Origin: Rhizobacter sp.
GTDB taxonomy: Bacteria; Pseudomonadota; Gammaproteobacteria; Burkholderiales; Burkholderiaceae
DNA length: 5,516 nucleotides
Assembly: GCA_014379885.1 (NCBI GenBank)
Contig: JACMKW010000149.1
Location: forward strand, 1 to 5,516
Reading direction: 5' to 3'
The notes beneath the pieces were generated by a model. That model saw nothing but the letters and a program-made list of their open reading frames with translations. It ran no database searches and was not told the origin of the DNA. The position numbers and the translations under genes were made by a program. Positions within the stretch are counted from its first letter, which is position 1, and the number at the start of each line of letters is the position of its first letter. This document shows positions 1 to 5,516 of this stretch, piece by piece.

Positions 1-265
1 GCAGCGCGTAGTCGGTGTCCTCGAAGGCGGTTTCGGGCGAGCTGTGCGCTTCCATGCCGGCCAGCAGCGGGAAGGCGCAGTCGTCGATCTCCATCATCAC
101 GCCCTTGAGCGCCTTTTGGGCCTTCTCGTCGGGGATCTCCAGCAGTTGCAGGATGACCGGCTGGTCTTTGCCCAGCATTTCGCCAGAGGCGATACGGAAC
201 AGCAGGGCATAGCCGATCTGGCCAGCAGCGCCAGTAACGGCAACGCGAACGGGTTTCTTGCTCAT
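1..265 (-). CDS. mdh: Malate dehydrogenase, N-terminal part (truncated by window edge)
   Basis: This is the start of a leftward gene; 88 complete codons are visible and the C-terminal remainder lies outside the window. The protein begins [20 protein letters not shown], with the Rossmann dinucleotide-binding glycine motif TGAAGQIGY at residues 11-19. It continues with [23 protein letters not shown] (about 42-63 read in two pieces), typical of the cytosolic-type NAD-dependent malate dehydrogenases of beta-proteobacteria rather than the E. coli type. The family oxidises malate to oxaloacetate with NAD+ in the cytoplasm, feeding citrate synthase, whose gene lies at the other end of the window. 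The ATG at 265-263 is preceded by GGAG (complement of 273-276) with a 7-nt spacer, which supports this start. A good promoter lies upstream (349-377). The catalytic His and substrate-binding Arg residues lie beyond the edge and cannot be checked. Confidence 0.96.
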   Translation of the reverse strand, partial: MSKKPVRVAVTGAAGQIGYALLFRIASGEMLGKDQPVILQLLEIPDEKAQKALKGVMMEIDDCAFPLLAGMEAHSSPETAFEDTDYAL

Positions 266-348
266 GAGGAGGCTCCGCAGGGGGGTCAGGAGAAACGAAA
301 ACAGGGCGCCGGGTGCGCGCTTTCTGTGCCAGCCGGGAAGTGTAGGGG

Positions 349-377
349 AGTCTAGGTGGGAACCCTGGGACTGTCAA
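349..377 (-). promoter_or_regulatory. Probable sigma70-type promoter of mdh
   Basis: Read on the minus strand there is a perfect -35 hexamer TTGACA (complement of 372-377), a 17-nt spacer, and a -10 hexamer TAGACT (complement of 349-354; 4 of 6 consensus bases, including the key A2 and T6). Transcription would start near 342, giving an mdh leader of about 77 nt. The palindrome at 385-402 lies just upstream of the -35, centred near -52, so a bound protein could contact RNA polymerase or hinder it. This is inferred from consensus matching only. Confidence 0.65.
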
Positions 378-398
378 CACTCTTATGTCTTATATAAG
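371..398 (+). promoter_or_regulatory. Possible promoter of the GntR-family gene
   Basis: On the plus strand CTGTCA (371-376; 4 of 6 -35 bases) is followed after 16 nt by TATAAG (393-398; 5 of 6 -10 bases). The start would fall near 405. The -10 lies inside the 18-bp palindrome, so a protein bound there would block this promoter, as expected for autorepression. The -35 overlaps the -35 of the opposite mdh promoter by five bases. The -35 is weak, so this is less certain than the mdh promoter. Confidence 0.4.
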
Positions 399-402
399 AC
401 AT
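385..402. promoter_or_regulatory. Perfect 18-bp palindrome, probable GntR operator
   Basis: ATGTCTTATATAAGACAT is identical to its reverse complement over all 18 bases, with the axis between 393 and 394. It sits in an AT-rich patch of an otherwise GC-rich intergenic region. The outer GT and AC pairs around an AT core fit the general GT...AC pattern of dimeric GntR-family operators. It lies between mdh and the divergent gntR gene, overlaps the proposed gntR -10 and adjoins the mdh -35. GntR-family regulators commonly bind beside their own gene, so the adjacent product is the natural candidate ligand. The sequence shows the palindrome directly; the protein partner is inference. Confidence 0.7.
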
Positions 403-452
403 CTTTCAGCGGTGTCATGGACGCGGCGCAGGCGCTGTGCTGCAATCTCGCC

Positions 453-1226
453 ATGGCCGCGTCAACCCCTTCCCCTGCAGCATCCCGCCCGGCGGAAGGT
501 GGGGGTGACGGCCCGGCCTTCAGCCCGCTTTATCAGCAGATCAAGGTGCTGATCACCCGCAGCCTGCAAAGTGGCGAGTGGAAGCCGGGCGAATCGATCC
601 CGAGCGAAGTCGACCTCGCCGCCCGCTACAAGGTGAGCCAGGGCACGGTGCGCAAGGCCATCGACGCGCTGGCTGACGAGAACCTGGTGGTGCGCCGCCA
701 GGGCAAGGGCACGTTCGTGGCGACGCACGCCGAAGAAAAGATTCAGTACCGGTTCTTGCGCCTCACGCCTGACGTGGGTGAGGTAGGCGGCTTGCAGCGT
801 CGCTTCATCGATTGCAGGCGTATGCGCGCCCCGGCTGATATCGCGCGCTCCCTGGAACTCAAGGCCGGTGATGCTGCTGTGCAGGTGCGCCGGCTGCTTT
901 ACTTTCGCAACAAGCCGGTGGTGCTCGACGACATCTGGCTGCATGGCCTGCTGTTCAAAGGGCTGACAGCTGAGCGCCTGAGCGAATACCAGGGGCCGAT
1001 GTATGGCCTGTTCGAAACCGAGTTCGGCGTGCGCATGATCCGCGCAGAGGAGCAGCTTCGTGCTGTGGCCGCCGATGCCGCGGGGGCAGAGTTGCTGGAA
1101 CTCGACGTCGGCGCACCCTTGCTCAGCGTGGAGCGCTTGTCGCGCACCTATGGCGACAAGCCGGTGGAGCTACGCCGCGGCCTTTACAACACCCAGGCTC
1201 ACTATTACCGCAATGAGTTGAGCTAA
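453..1226 (+). CDS. GntR-family (HutC/UTRA type) transcriptional regulator
   Basis: The protein has 257 residues from the ATG at 453, the usual size for the HutC subfamily. Residues about 25-92 form the GntR winged helix: PLYQQIK, then WKPGESIPSEVDLAARYKVS with recognition-helix residues SQGTVRKAIDAL, and the wing RRQGKGTFVA. Residues about 115-250 match a UTRA effector-binding domain, including VRRLLYFRNKPVVLDDIWL and the end RRGLYNTQAHYYRNELS. It is a cytoplasmic, probably dimeric, DNA-binding sensor of a small molecule. Its position between mdh and sdhCDAB-sdhE-gltA suggests that it controls TCA-cycle genes, and the palindrome at 385-402 is its likely site. The ligand is unknown; a TCA metabolite is a guess. 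The start is uncertain: an in-frame ATG at 417 would add 12 residues (MDAAQALCCNLA), and neither ATG has a clear ribosome binding site. I prefer 453 because the extension is not regulator-like. Confidence 0.9.
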   Translation: MAASTPSPAASRPAEGGGDGPAFSPLYQQIKVLITRSLQSGEWKPGESIPSEVDLAARYKVSQGTVRKAIDALADENLVVRRQGKGTFVATHAEEKIQYRFLRLTPDVGEVGGLQRRFIDCRRMRAPADIARSLELKAGDAAVQVRRLLYFRNKPVVLDDIWLHGLLFKGLTAERLSEYQGPMYGLFETEFGVRMIRAEEQLRAVAADAAGAELLELDVGAPLLSVERLSRTYGDKPVELRRGLYNTQAHYYRNELS

Positions 1227-1332
1227 TTGGCGCGAGGCGCGTGGCGCCTGTACAAATGCAGGCCTCTCCAGCGAAACCCTGCTGCATTGCAATAAACTCC
1301 GAAAGTTTCGTCTGGTTTCAACAAGGTTGGAT
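1227..1332 (+). other. sdhC leader / intergenic region with heptamer repeat and inverted repeats
   Basis: This 106-nt gap separates the regulator from sdhC. It starts with three tandem heptamers, GGCGCGA, GGCGCGT and GGCGCCT (1229-1249). Arms GGCGC (1229-1233) and GCGCC (1244-1248) can pair over a 10-nt loop. Arms GCCTG (1246-1250) and CAGGC (1259-1263) can pair over an 8-nt loop. The two share 1246-1248 and so exclude each other. Neither has a following T-run, so neither looks like an intrinsic terminator. A weak promoter is possible (TTGGCG 1227-1232, 18-nt spacer, TACAAA 1251-1256), but I would not rely on it. No copy of the 385-402 palindrome occurs here, so whether sdh has its own promoter or is read from gntR is open. 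Confidence 0.45.
1323..1326 (+). promoter_or_regulatory. Ribosome binding site of sdhC (decides the start)
   Basis: AAGG lies 6 nt before the ATG at 1333. A TTG at 1327 is in frame but directly abuts the AAGG, leaving no spacer, so the ATG is the likely start. Confidence 0.6.
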
Positions 1333-1752
1333 ATGGCAGTCACATCAAAACAAAGACCGGGTTCGAACATGCGCTTGATCGAGGCAACGCAGTACAAGCT
1401 GCCTCCGGCCGCGGTGGTGTCCATCCTCCATCGCGTGAGTGGCATCGTGATGTTCGTTTTGCTGCCGTTCGTCATCTGGATGTTCGACACCAGCCTCAGC
1501 TCGGAGATCACCTACGGCCAGTTCACCAACGTCTTCGTGGGCGGCTTCTGGTTCCTGCCGGCATGGTTCATCAAGCTGGTGGTACTCGGCCTGATCTGGG
1601 CTTATCTGCACCACTTCTTTGCCGGGCTGCGCCACCTCTGGATGGATGCCACGCACGCGGTGTCCAAGGAGTTCGGCCGCACTTCCGCGCTCGTCACGCT
1701 GGGCTTGAGCATCGTGCTGACACTGGCGCTCGGCTTCAAGCTGTTCTTCTGA
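1333..1752 (+). CDS. sdhC: Succinate dehydrogenase cytochrome b556 subunit
   Basis: The 139-residue membrane protein is one of the two anchors of complex II, which passes electrons from succinate to ubiquinone in the inner membrane. The signature SILHRVSG is at residues 30-37; S30 and R34 correspond to E. coli SdhC S27 and R31 of the quinone site. The second signature HHFFAGLRHLWMD spans 93-105, and H94 aligns with the E. coli heme ligand H84. Three hydrophobic segments are visible at about 28-50, 78-98 and 117-137, as expected. The start is set by the AAGG at 1323-1326; an in-frame ATG at 1369 lies too far into the conserved N-terminal region and has no clear ribosome binding site. The stop TGA overlaps the GAAGG that serves sdhD, with sdhD starting 11 nt later, so the two are probably translated together. 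Confidence 0.95.
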   Translation: MAVTSKQRPGSNMRLIEATQYKLPPAAVVSILHRVSGIVMFVLLPFVIWMFDTSLSSEITYGQFTNVFVGGFWFLPAWFIKLVVLGLIWAYLHHFFAGLRHLWMDATHAVSKEFGRTSALVTLGLSIVLTLALGFKLFF

Positions 1753-1763
1753 AGGTCTGACAA

Positions 1764-2129
1764 ATGACGACACCGAACTACGGTTCCAAGCGCCTGGTGG
1801 TCGGCGCGCATTACGGCCTGCGCGACTGGCTCGCCCAACGGGTGACCGCTGTGCTGATGGCGCTCTTCACCGTGATCCTGATCGTGCAGGTCTTGCTTCC
1901 GGGCAAGATGGGCTACGACAAATGGGCCGGCATCTTCAACCCGCAATGGATGCGTCTGCTGACCCTCGTGACCATCGTTGCGCTGCTGTACCACGTGTGG
2001 GTCGGCATCCGTGATGTGCTGATGGACTACGTGAAGCCGGTTTCCGTCAAGCTGGTGCTGCAGGTGGCCACCATCGTCTGGCTGGTGGGCTGTGCGGGCT
2101 GGGCCATCCAAGTGCTGTGGAGACTGTGA
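1764..2129 (+). CDS. sdhD: Succinate dehydrogenase membrane anchor subunit
   Basis: The 121-residue protein is the second membrane anchor of complex II and pairs with SdhC around heme b and ubiquinone. The key segment YHVWVGIRDVLMDYVKP lies at 76-92. H77 aligns with the E. coli SdhD heme ligand H71, and D88-Y89 align with D82-Y83 near the quinone. Three hydrophobic segments lie at about 22-45, 64-84 and 97-118. The N-terminus VGAHYGLRDWLAQRVTAV (13-30) matches the family's DW..QR..A motif. GAAGG at 1751-1755 with an 8-nt spacer supports the ATG. The stop at 2127-2129 lies just before the preferred sdhA start, which implies translational coupling. Confidence 0.95.
   Translation: MTTPNYGSKRLVVGAHYGLRDWLAQRVTAVLMALFTVILIVQVLLPGKMGYDKWAGIFNPQWMRLLTLVTIVALLYHVWVGIRDVLMDYVKPVSVKLVLQVATIVWLVGCAGWAIQVLWRL
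2119..2122 (+). promoter_or_regulatory. Ribosome binding site of sdhA inside the end of sdhD
   Basis: GGAG lies inside the last codons of sdhD, 9 nt before the GTG at 2132. For the alternative GTG at 2126 the spacer would be only 3 nt, and for a GTG at 2117 the site would fall within the gene. It therefore favours 2132. Confidence 0.6.
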
Positions 2130-2131
2130 AC

Positions 2132-3922
2132 GTGACTGCAACCCTCTCGAAGAGAAAATTCGACGTCGTGATCGTCGGGGCTGGTGGCTCCGGCATGCGC
2201 GCCTCGCTGCAACTGGCGCAAGCCGGCCTGAACGTGGCCGTGCTGTCCAAGGTGTTTCCGACACGCTCGCACACCGTGGCGGCGCAAGGTGGCATCGGCG
2301 CTTCGCTGGGCAACATGTCTGAAGACAACTGGCACTACCACTTCTTTGACACCGTGAAGGGCTCCGACTGGTTGGGTGACCAAGACGCCATCGAGTTCAT
2401 GTGTCGCGAAGCGCCCAAGGTCGTGTACGAGCTCGAACACTTCGGCATGCCGTTCGACCGCAACCCCGATGGCACCATCTACCAGCGCCCGTTCGGCGGC
2501 CACACCGCCAACTATGGCGAAAAGCCCGTGCAACGCGCCTGCGCTGCGGCCGACCGCACCGGCCACGCGATGCTGCACACGCTGTACCAGCAAAACGTGA
2601 AGGCCCGCACGCAATTCTTCGTGGAGTGGATGGCGCAAGACCTGATCCGCAATGCCGACGGCGACGTGGTGGGCGTGACAGCAATTGAAATGGAAACCGG
2701 CGAGCTGCATATTTTTGAAGCCAAGACGGTGTTGCTGGCCACTGGCGGAGCCGGGCGCATCTTCGAGGCAAGCACCAATGCCTTCATCAACACCGGTGAC
2801 GGCCTGGGCATGGCGGCGCGTGCCGGCATCCCGCTCGAAGACATGGAGTTCTGGCAGTTCCATCCGACCGGCGTGGCGGGCGCAGGCGTGCTGCTGACCG
2901 AAGGTTGCCGCGGCGAAGGCGCGATTCTGCGCAACAGCGATGGCGAGCGCTTCATGGAGCGTTATGCGCCCACGCTGAAAGACCTGGCGCCGCGAGATTT
3001 TGTCTCGCGCTGCATGGACCAAGAGATCAAGGAAGGGCGCGGCTGTGGTCCCAACAAGGACTACATCGTGCTCGACATGACCCACCTGGGCGCAGAGACC
3101 ATCATGAAGCGCCTGCCCAGCGTGTTCGAGATCGGCCACAACTTTGCCAACGTCGACATCACCAAGGAGCCGATCCCCGTGGTGCCGACCATCCATTACC
3201 AGATGGGTGGCGTGCCGACCAACATCCACGGGCAGGTGGTGGCGCCGAAAGACGGCAACCCCAACGCCGTCGTGAACGGCCTGTACGCCGTGGGCGAATG
3301 TTCGTGCGTGAGCGTGCATGGCGCCAATCGCCTAGGCACCAACTCGCTGCTCGACCTGCTGGTGTTCGGCAAGGCGGCCGGCGACCACATCGTGGCGAGT
3401 GGCCTGAAGCAACAAGCCTACAAGCCGCTGCCCGCTGATGCCGCTGAGCTGACGCTGAAGCGTCTGGCGCGCCTCGACAACAGCACCGGCGGCGAATATT
3501 CGCAAGATGTGGCCAACGACATCCGCAAGTCGATGCAGCAGCATGCCAGTGTGTTCCGCACCCAGGCCATGATGGACGCTGGCGTGGTGGAGATCAAAGC
3601 GCTGGCCGAGCGTGTGAAGGGCATCTACCTGGCCGACAAGTCCAAGGTGTTCAACACTGCTCGCATTGAGGCGCTGGAAGTCGACAACCTGATCGAGGCG
3701 GCGATGGCCACCATGATTTCGGCGGCGGCGCGACACGAAAGCCGCGGTGCCCACACCGTGGACGACTACGCCGACACGCCGGAACATCCCAACGGCCGCA
3801 ACGACGAGGTGTGGATGAAGCACACGCTCTGGTACAGCGAGGGCAACCGGCTCGACTACAAGCCGGTCAATCTGAAGCCGCTGACGGTTGAGTCGATTCC
3901 GCCCAAGGTTCGTACGTTCTAA
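2132..3922 (+). CDS. sdhA: Succinate dehydrogenase flavoprotein subunit
   Basis: The catalytic subunit of complex II oxidises succinate to fumarate and reduces FAD. From the GTG at 2132 it has 596 residues, close to the 588 of E. coli. The FAD dinucleotide motif VVIVGAGGSGMRA lies at 12-24. The covalent FAD histidine is H47 in RSHTVAAQGGIGASLGN. Residues equivalent to the E. coli substrate and catalytic set are all present: H244 (WQFHPTG), R288 (LAPRDF), H355 (IHYQMGG) and R400 (HGANRLGTNS). The helical C-terminal domain ends WMKHTLWY..., DYKPVNLKPLTVESIPPKVR. Upstream GTGs at 2117 and 2126 are in frame, overlapping or touching the sdhD end; spacing to GGAG and the family N-terminus (TATLSKRKFD) favour 2132. 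The gap to the sdhD stop is 2 nt, so translation is likely coupled. SdhE, encoded downstream, helps its flavinylation. Confidence 0.97.
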   Translation: MTATLSKRKFDVVIVGAGGSGMRASLQLAQAGLNVAVLSKVFPTRSHTVAAQGGIGASLGNMSEDNWHYHFFDTVKGSDWLGDQDAIEFMCREAPKVVYELEHFGMPFDRNPDGTIYQRPFGGHTANYGEKPVQRACAAADRTGHAMLHTLYQQNVKARTQFFVEWMAQDLIRNADGDVVGVTAIEMETGELHIFEAKTVLLATGGAGRIFEASTNAFINTGDGLGMAARAGIPLEDMEFWQFHPTGVAGAGVLLTEGCRGEGAILRNSDGERFMERYAPTLKDLAPRDFVSRCMDQEIKEGRGCGPNKDYIVLDMTHLGAETIMKRLPSVFEIGHNFANVDITKEPIPVVPTIHYQMGGVPTNIHGQVVAPKDGNPNAVVNGLYAVGECSCVSVHGANRLGTNSLLDLLVFGKAAGDHIVASGLKQQAYKPLPADAAELTLKRLARLDNSTGGEYSQDVANDIRKSMQQHASVFRTQAMMDAGVVEIKALAERVKGIYLADKSKVFNTARIEALEVDNLIEAAMATMISAAARHESRGAHTVDDYADTPEHPNGRNDEVWMKHTLWYSEGNRLDYKPVNLKPLTVESIPPKVRTF

Positions 3923-3940
3923 AGACAGAGAAAGTCTTCC

Positions 3941-4645
3941 ATGACAAAGCGTGTTTTTCAGATTTATCGCTACGACCCCGACACCGATGCCAAGCCGCGC
4001 ATGCAGACGATCGAAGTCGAGCTCGACGGCAGCGAACGCATGCTGCTCGATGTGCTGATGAAGTTGAAGGCCGTCGACCCGACCTTGAGTTTTCGCCGCT
4101 CTTGCCGCGAAGGTGTGTGCGGCTCGGATGCGATGAACATCAACGGCAAGAACGGCCTGGCCTGCCTGACTAACATGCGCACGCTGCCCGGCGTGGTGGT
4201 GTTGAAGCCACTGCCCGGCCTGCCGGTGGTGCGTGACCTGATCGTCGACATGACGCAGTTCTTCACGCAGTACAACTCGATAAAGCCTTACCTGGTGAAC
4301 GATAACGTTCCGCCCGAGAAAGAGCGGCTGCAATCGCCCGAAGAGCGTGACGAACTGAACGGCCTGTACGAGTGCATCTTGTGCGCGAGCTGCACCACCA
4401 GCTGCCCGAGCTTCTGGTGGAACCCCGACAAGTTCGTCGGCCCGGCCGGCCTGCTGCAGGCCTACCGCTTCATTGCCGACAGCCGAGACCAAGACACCGC
4501 CGGCCGCCTGGACAACTTGGAAGACCCGTATCGCCTGTTCCGCTGCCACACCATCATGAATTGCGTTGATGTCTGCCCGAAGGGTCTGAACCCGACCAAG
4601 GCCATCGGCAAGATCAAGGAATTGATGGTTCGCCGCGCCGTCTGA
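3941..4645 (+). CDS. sdhB: Succinate dehydrogenase iron-sulfur subunit
   Basis: The 234-residue protein carries electrons from FAD in SdhA to the quinone site. The [2Fe-2S] ligands are C55, C60, D63 and C75 in SCREGVCGSDAMN...NGLAC; the Asp in the third place is also found in E. coli. The [4Fe-4S] ligands are C145, C148, C151 and C212, and the [3Fe-4S] ligands are C155, C202 and C208, in ECILCASCTTSCPSFWWNP and RCHTIMNCVDVCPKG. P156, the W159-W160 pair and H203 match the quinone-side residues known from E. coli. Numbering is a constant four less than E. coli across this half. The gap to sdhA is 18 nt. The ribosome binding site is weak (GAG or AAAG within 3928-3934), and it sits in the loop of a small inverted repeat (3922-3938). 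Confidence 0.97.
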   Translation: MTKRVFQIYRYDPDTDAKPRMQTIEVELDGSERMLLDVLMKLKAVDPTLSFRRSCREGVCGSDAMNINGKNGLACLTNMRTLPGVVVLKPLPGLPVVRDLIVDMTQFFTQYNSIKPYLVNDNVPPEKERLQSPEERDELNGLYECILCASCTTSCPSFWWNPDKFVGPAGLLQAYRFIADSRDQDTAGRLDNLEDPYRLFRCHTIMNCVDVCPKGLNPTKAIGKIKELMVRRAV

Positions 4646-4661
4646 ACCCCGCCTGAATGCC

Positions 4662-4928
4662 ATGCACACCCTGATCGACGCTCGTGCACTCAGCAAGCTC
4701 AAGTGGCGTTGCCGCCGCGGCTTGCTGGAGAACGATTTGTTCATCGAGCGTTTTTTTGCGCGCCACGAGGCCACGCTCACCGAAGGGCAGGCCCAAGGCT
4801 TGCAGGTGTTGATGGACTTGTCGGACAACGATCTGCTGGATTTGCTCTTGTCTCGCAAGGAACCTGAAGCTGAACTGGTTCGCGACGATGTGATTGAAGT
4901 GCTCAGATTGATGCGCGTCCCGCACTGA
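4662..4928 (+). CDS. sdhE: FAD assembly factor SdhE (YgfY/CptB family)
   Basis: This small soluble protein of 88 residues matches the SdhE family in size and pattern. The hallmark RGxxE motif is at residues 19-23 within WRCRRGLLENDL, where the conserved Arg-Gly contacts SdhA. The rest is a five-helix type fold with acidic stretches such as LMDLSDNDLLDLLLSRKEPE at 50-69. The family promotes covalent FAD attachment to SdhA, so its place 16 nt after sdhB and just before gltA fits well. No clear Shine-Dalgarno precedes the ATG at 4662, so its translation may depend on ribosomes finishing sdhB. Older annotations call such proteins DUF339 or an antitoxin CptB; the sdh setting argues for the assembly role. 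Confidence 0.93.
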   Translation: MHTLIDARALSKLKWRCRRGLLENDLFIERFFARHEATLTEGQAQGLQVLMDLSDNDLLDLLLSRKEPEAELVRDDVIEVLRLMRVPH

Positions 4929-4955
4929 GCCTTGTGTGTCTTTCTCGATTTTTCC

Positions 4956-4961
4956 TAAGGA
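4956..4961 (+). promoter_or_regulatory. Strong ribosome binding site of gltA
   Basis: TAAGGA lies 6 nt before the ATG at 4968. It is the best Shine-Dalgarno match on the rightward strand of the window. The 39-nt sdhE-gltA gap has no convincing promoter or terminator, so gltA appears to be read as part of the sdh operon. Confidence 0.65.
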
Positions 4962-4967
4962 ATGCCC

Positions 4968-5516
4968 ATGACCCCCTCTGACGTGAAAGCCACCCTGTCG
5001 TTCTCGGACGGCAGCCCCGCGATGGACCTGCCGGTCTACAAGGGCAGCGTCGGCCCGGACGTGATCGATATCCGCAAGCTTTACGCCCAGACCGGCAAGT
5101 TCACCTACGACCCGGGCTTCTTGTCCACGGCCGCCTGCCAGTCGACCATCACCTACATCGACGGCGACAAGGGCGAGCTGCTGTACCGCGGCTACCCCAT
5201 CGAGCAGCTCGCGACCAACTGCGACTTTCTCGAAACCTGCTACCTGCTGCTGAAGGGCGAGCTTCCCAACCCGACGCAGAAGAGCGACTTCGTGCAGACG
5301 GTGACCCATCACACGATGGTCAACGAGCAGATGCAGTTCTTCCTGCGCGGTTTCCGCCGCGATGCGCACCCCATGGCCATCATGACGGGCCTGGTGGGCG
5401 GTTTGTCGGCCTTCTATCACGACAGCACCGACATCAATAACCCCGAGCACCGCGAGATCTCGGCCATCCGCCTGATCGCCAAGATGCCCACGCTGGTGGC
5501 CATGGCCTACAAGTAC
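4968..5516 (+). CDS. gltA: Citrate synthase, N-terminal part (truncated by window edge)
   Basis: The frame is open from the ATG at 4968 to the right edge, giving 183 codons of a protein usually near 430 residues. It begins [20 protein letters not shown] and contains [20 protein letters not shown] (61-80), the N-terminal signature of type II citrate synthases. The enzyme condenses oxaloacetate with acetyl-CoA to citrate in the cytoplasm. H115, T116, M117, Y150, R168 and K172 align, at a constant offset of five, with the E. coli residues H110, T111, M112, Y145, R163 and K167 that form part of the NADH allosteric site, so NADH inhibition is plausible. The catalytic His and Asp residues lie past the edge. 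It follows sdhE in the same direction. Confidence 0.96.
   Translation, partial: MTPSDVKATLSFSDGSPAMDLPVYKGSVGPDVIDIRKLYAQTGKFTYDPGFLSTAACQSTITYIDGDKGELLYRGYPIEQLATNCDFLETCYLLLKGELPNPTQKSDFVQTVTHHTMVNEQMQFFLRGFRRDAHPMAIMTGLVGGLSAFYHDSTDINNPEHREISAIRLIAKMPTLVAMAYKY

Noticed and set aside
258..452. Upstream extension of the GntR-family frame to 258
   Set aside because: The extra residues are not regulator-like, overlap the mdh start and would place the promoters and operator inside the coding region.
2027..3319. Long minus-strand open frame (430 codons) opposite sdhA
   Set aside because: It lies antisense to a fully conserved sdhA with all catalytic residues. Its His-, Ala- and Val-rich low-complexity composition is typical of an antisense frame in GC-rich DNA.
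4106..4170. Asp63 instead of Cys among the SdhB [2Fe-2S] ligands
   Set aside because: E. coli SdhB has the same Asp at this place, so it is a normal variant and not a lost ligand.
3332..4858. Long minus-strand open frame (508 codons) opposite sdhA, sdhB and sdhE
   Set aside because: It crosses three well-supported genes on the other strand, has no recognisable domain, and is best explained by GC-biased codon use removing stops.
4937..4942. TGTCTT half-site of the palindrome upstream of gltA
   Set aside because: Only six bases match and no opposing half-site is at the right distance, so chance is the simpler explanation.
4941..4955. T-rich run after sdhE as a possible terminator
   Set aside because: No GC-rich stem precedes it; it more likely serves as an unstructured leader before the gltA ribosome binding site.

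Overview
The window is GC-rich and carries a compact TCA-cycle block of the kind found in Betaproteobacteria, most likely order Burkholderiales (Comamonadaceae or the Rubrivivax/Leptothrix/Methylibium group). I infer this from the protein sequences, the GC-biased codon use and the gene order; genus cannot be fixed from this window. The order is mdh (leftward, cut by the left edge), a divergent GntR/UTRA regulator, sdhC, sdhD, sdhA, sdhB, sdhE and gltA (rightward, cut by the right edge).

Layout. Positions 1-265 (minus strand) hold the first 88 codons of malate dehydrogenase. Positions 266-452 are a divergent control region. It has a good sigma70-type promoter for mdh, a weaker opposite promoter whose -35 overlaps it, and a perfect 18-bp palindrome, ATGTCTTATATAAGACAT, at 385-402. 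Positions 453-1226 encode the regulator. Positions 1227-1332 are a leader with a three-copy heptamer repeat and two small competing inverted repeats. From 1333 on, sdhC, sdhD, sdhA, sdhB, sdhE and gltA follow in one direction with gaps of only 2 to 39 nt. No convincing terminator was seen between them, so they probably form one operon.

Function. SdhC and SdhD anchor heme b and the quinone site in the membrane. SdhA (covalent FAD, succinate site) and SdhB (three Fe-S clusters) form the soluble part of succinate:quinone oxidoreductase (complex II). SdhE helps insert FAD into SdhA. Citrate synthase and malate dehydrogenase supply the steps that close the cycle around oxaloacetate. All key residues checked in SdhA, SdhB, SdhC, SdhD and SdhE are present, and the citrate synthase fragment keeps the N-terminal residues of the NADH allosteric site known from E. 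coli.

The core genes are ordinary housekeeping genes, and I see no mobile element, CRISPR array, RNA gene or novel multi-gene system. The part most worth attention is the divergent mdh/gntR control region. Its palindrome looks like the operator of the adjacent regulator and suggests local control of TCA genes by a metabolite-sensing GntR protein.
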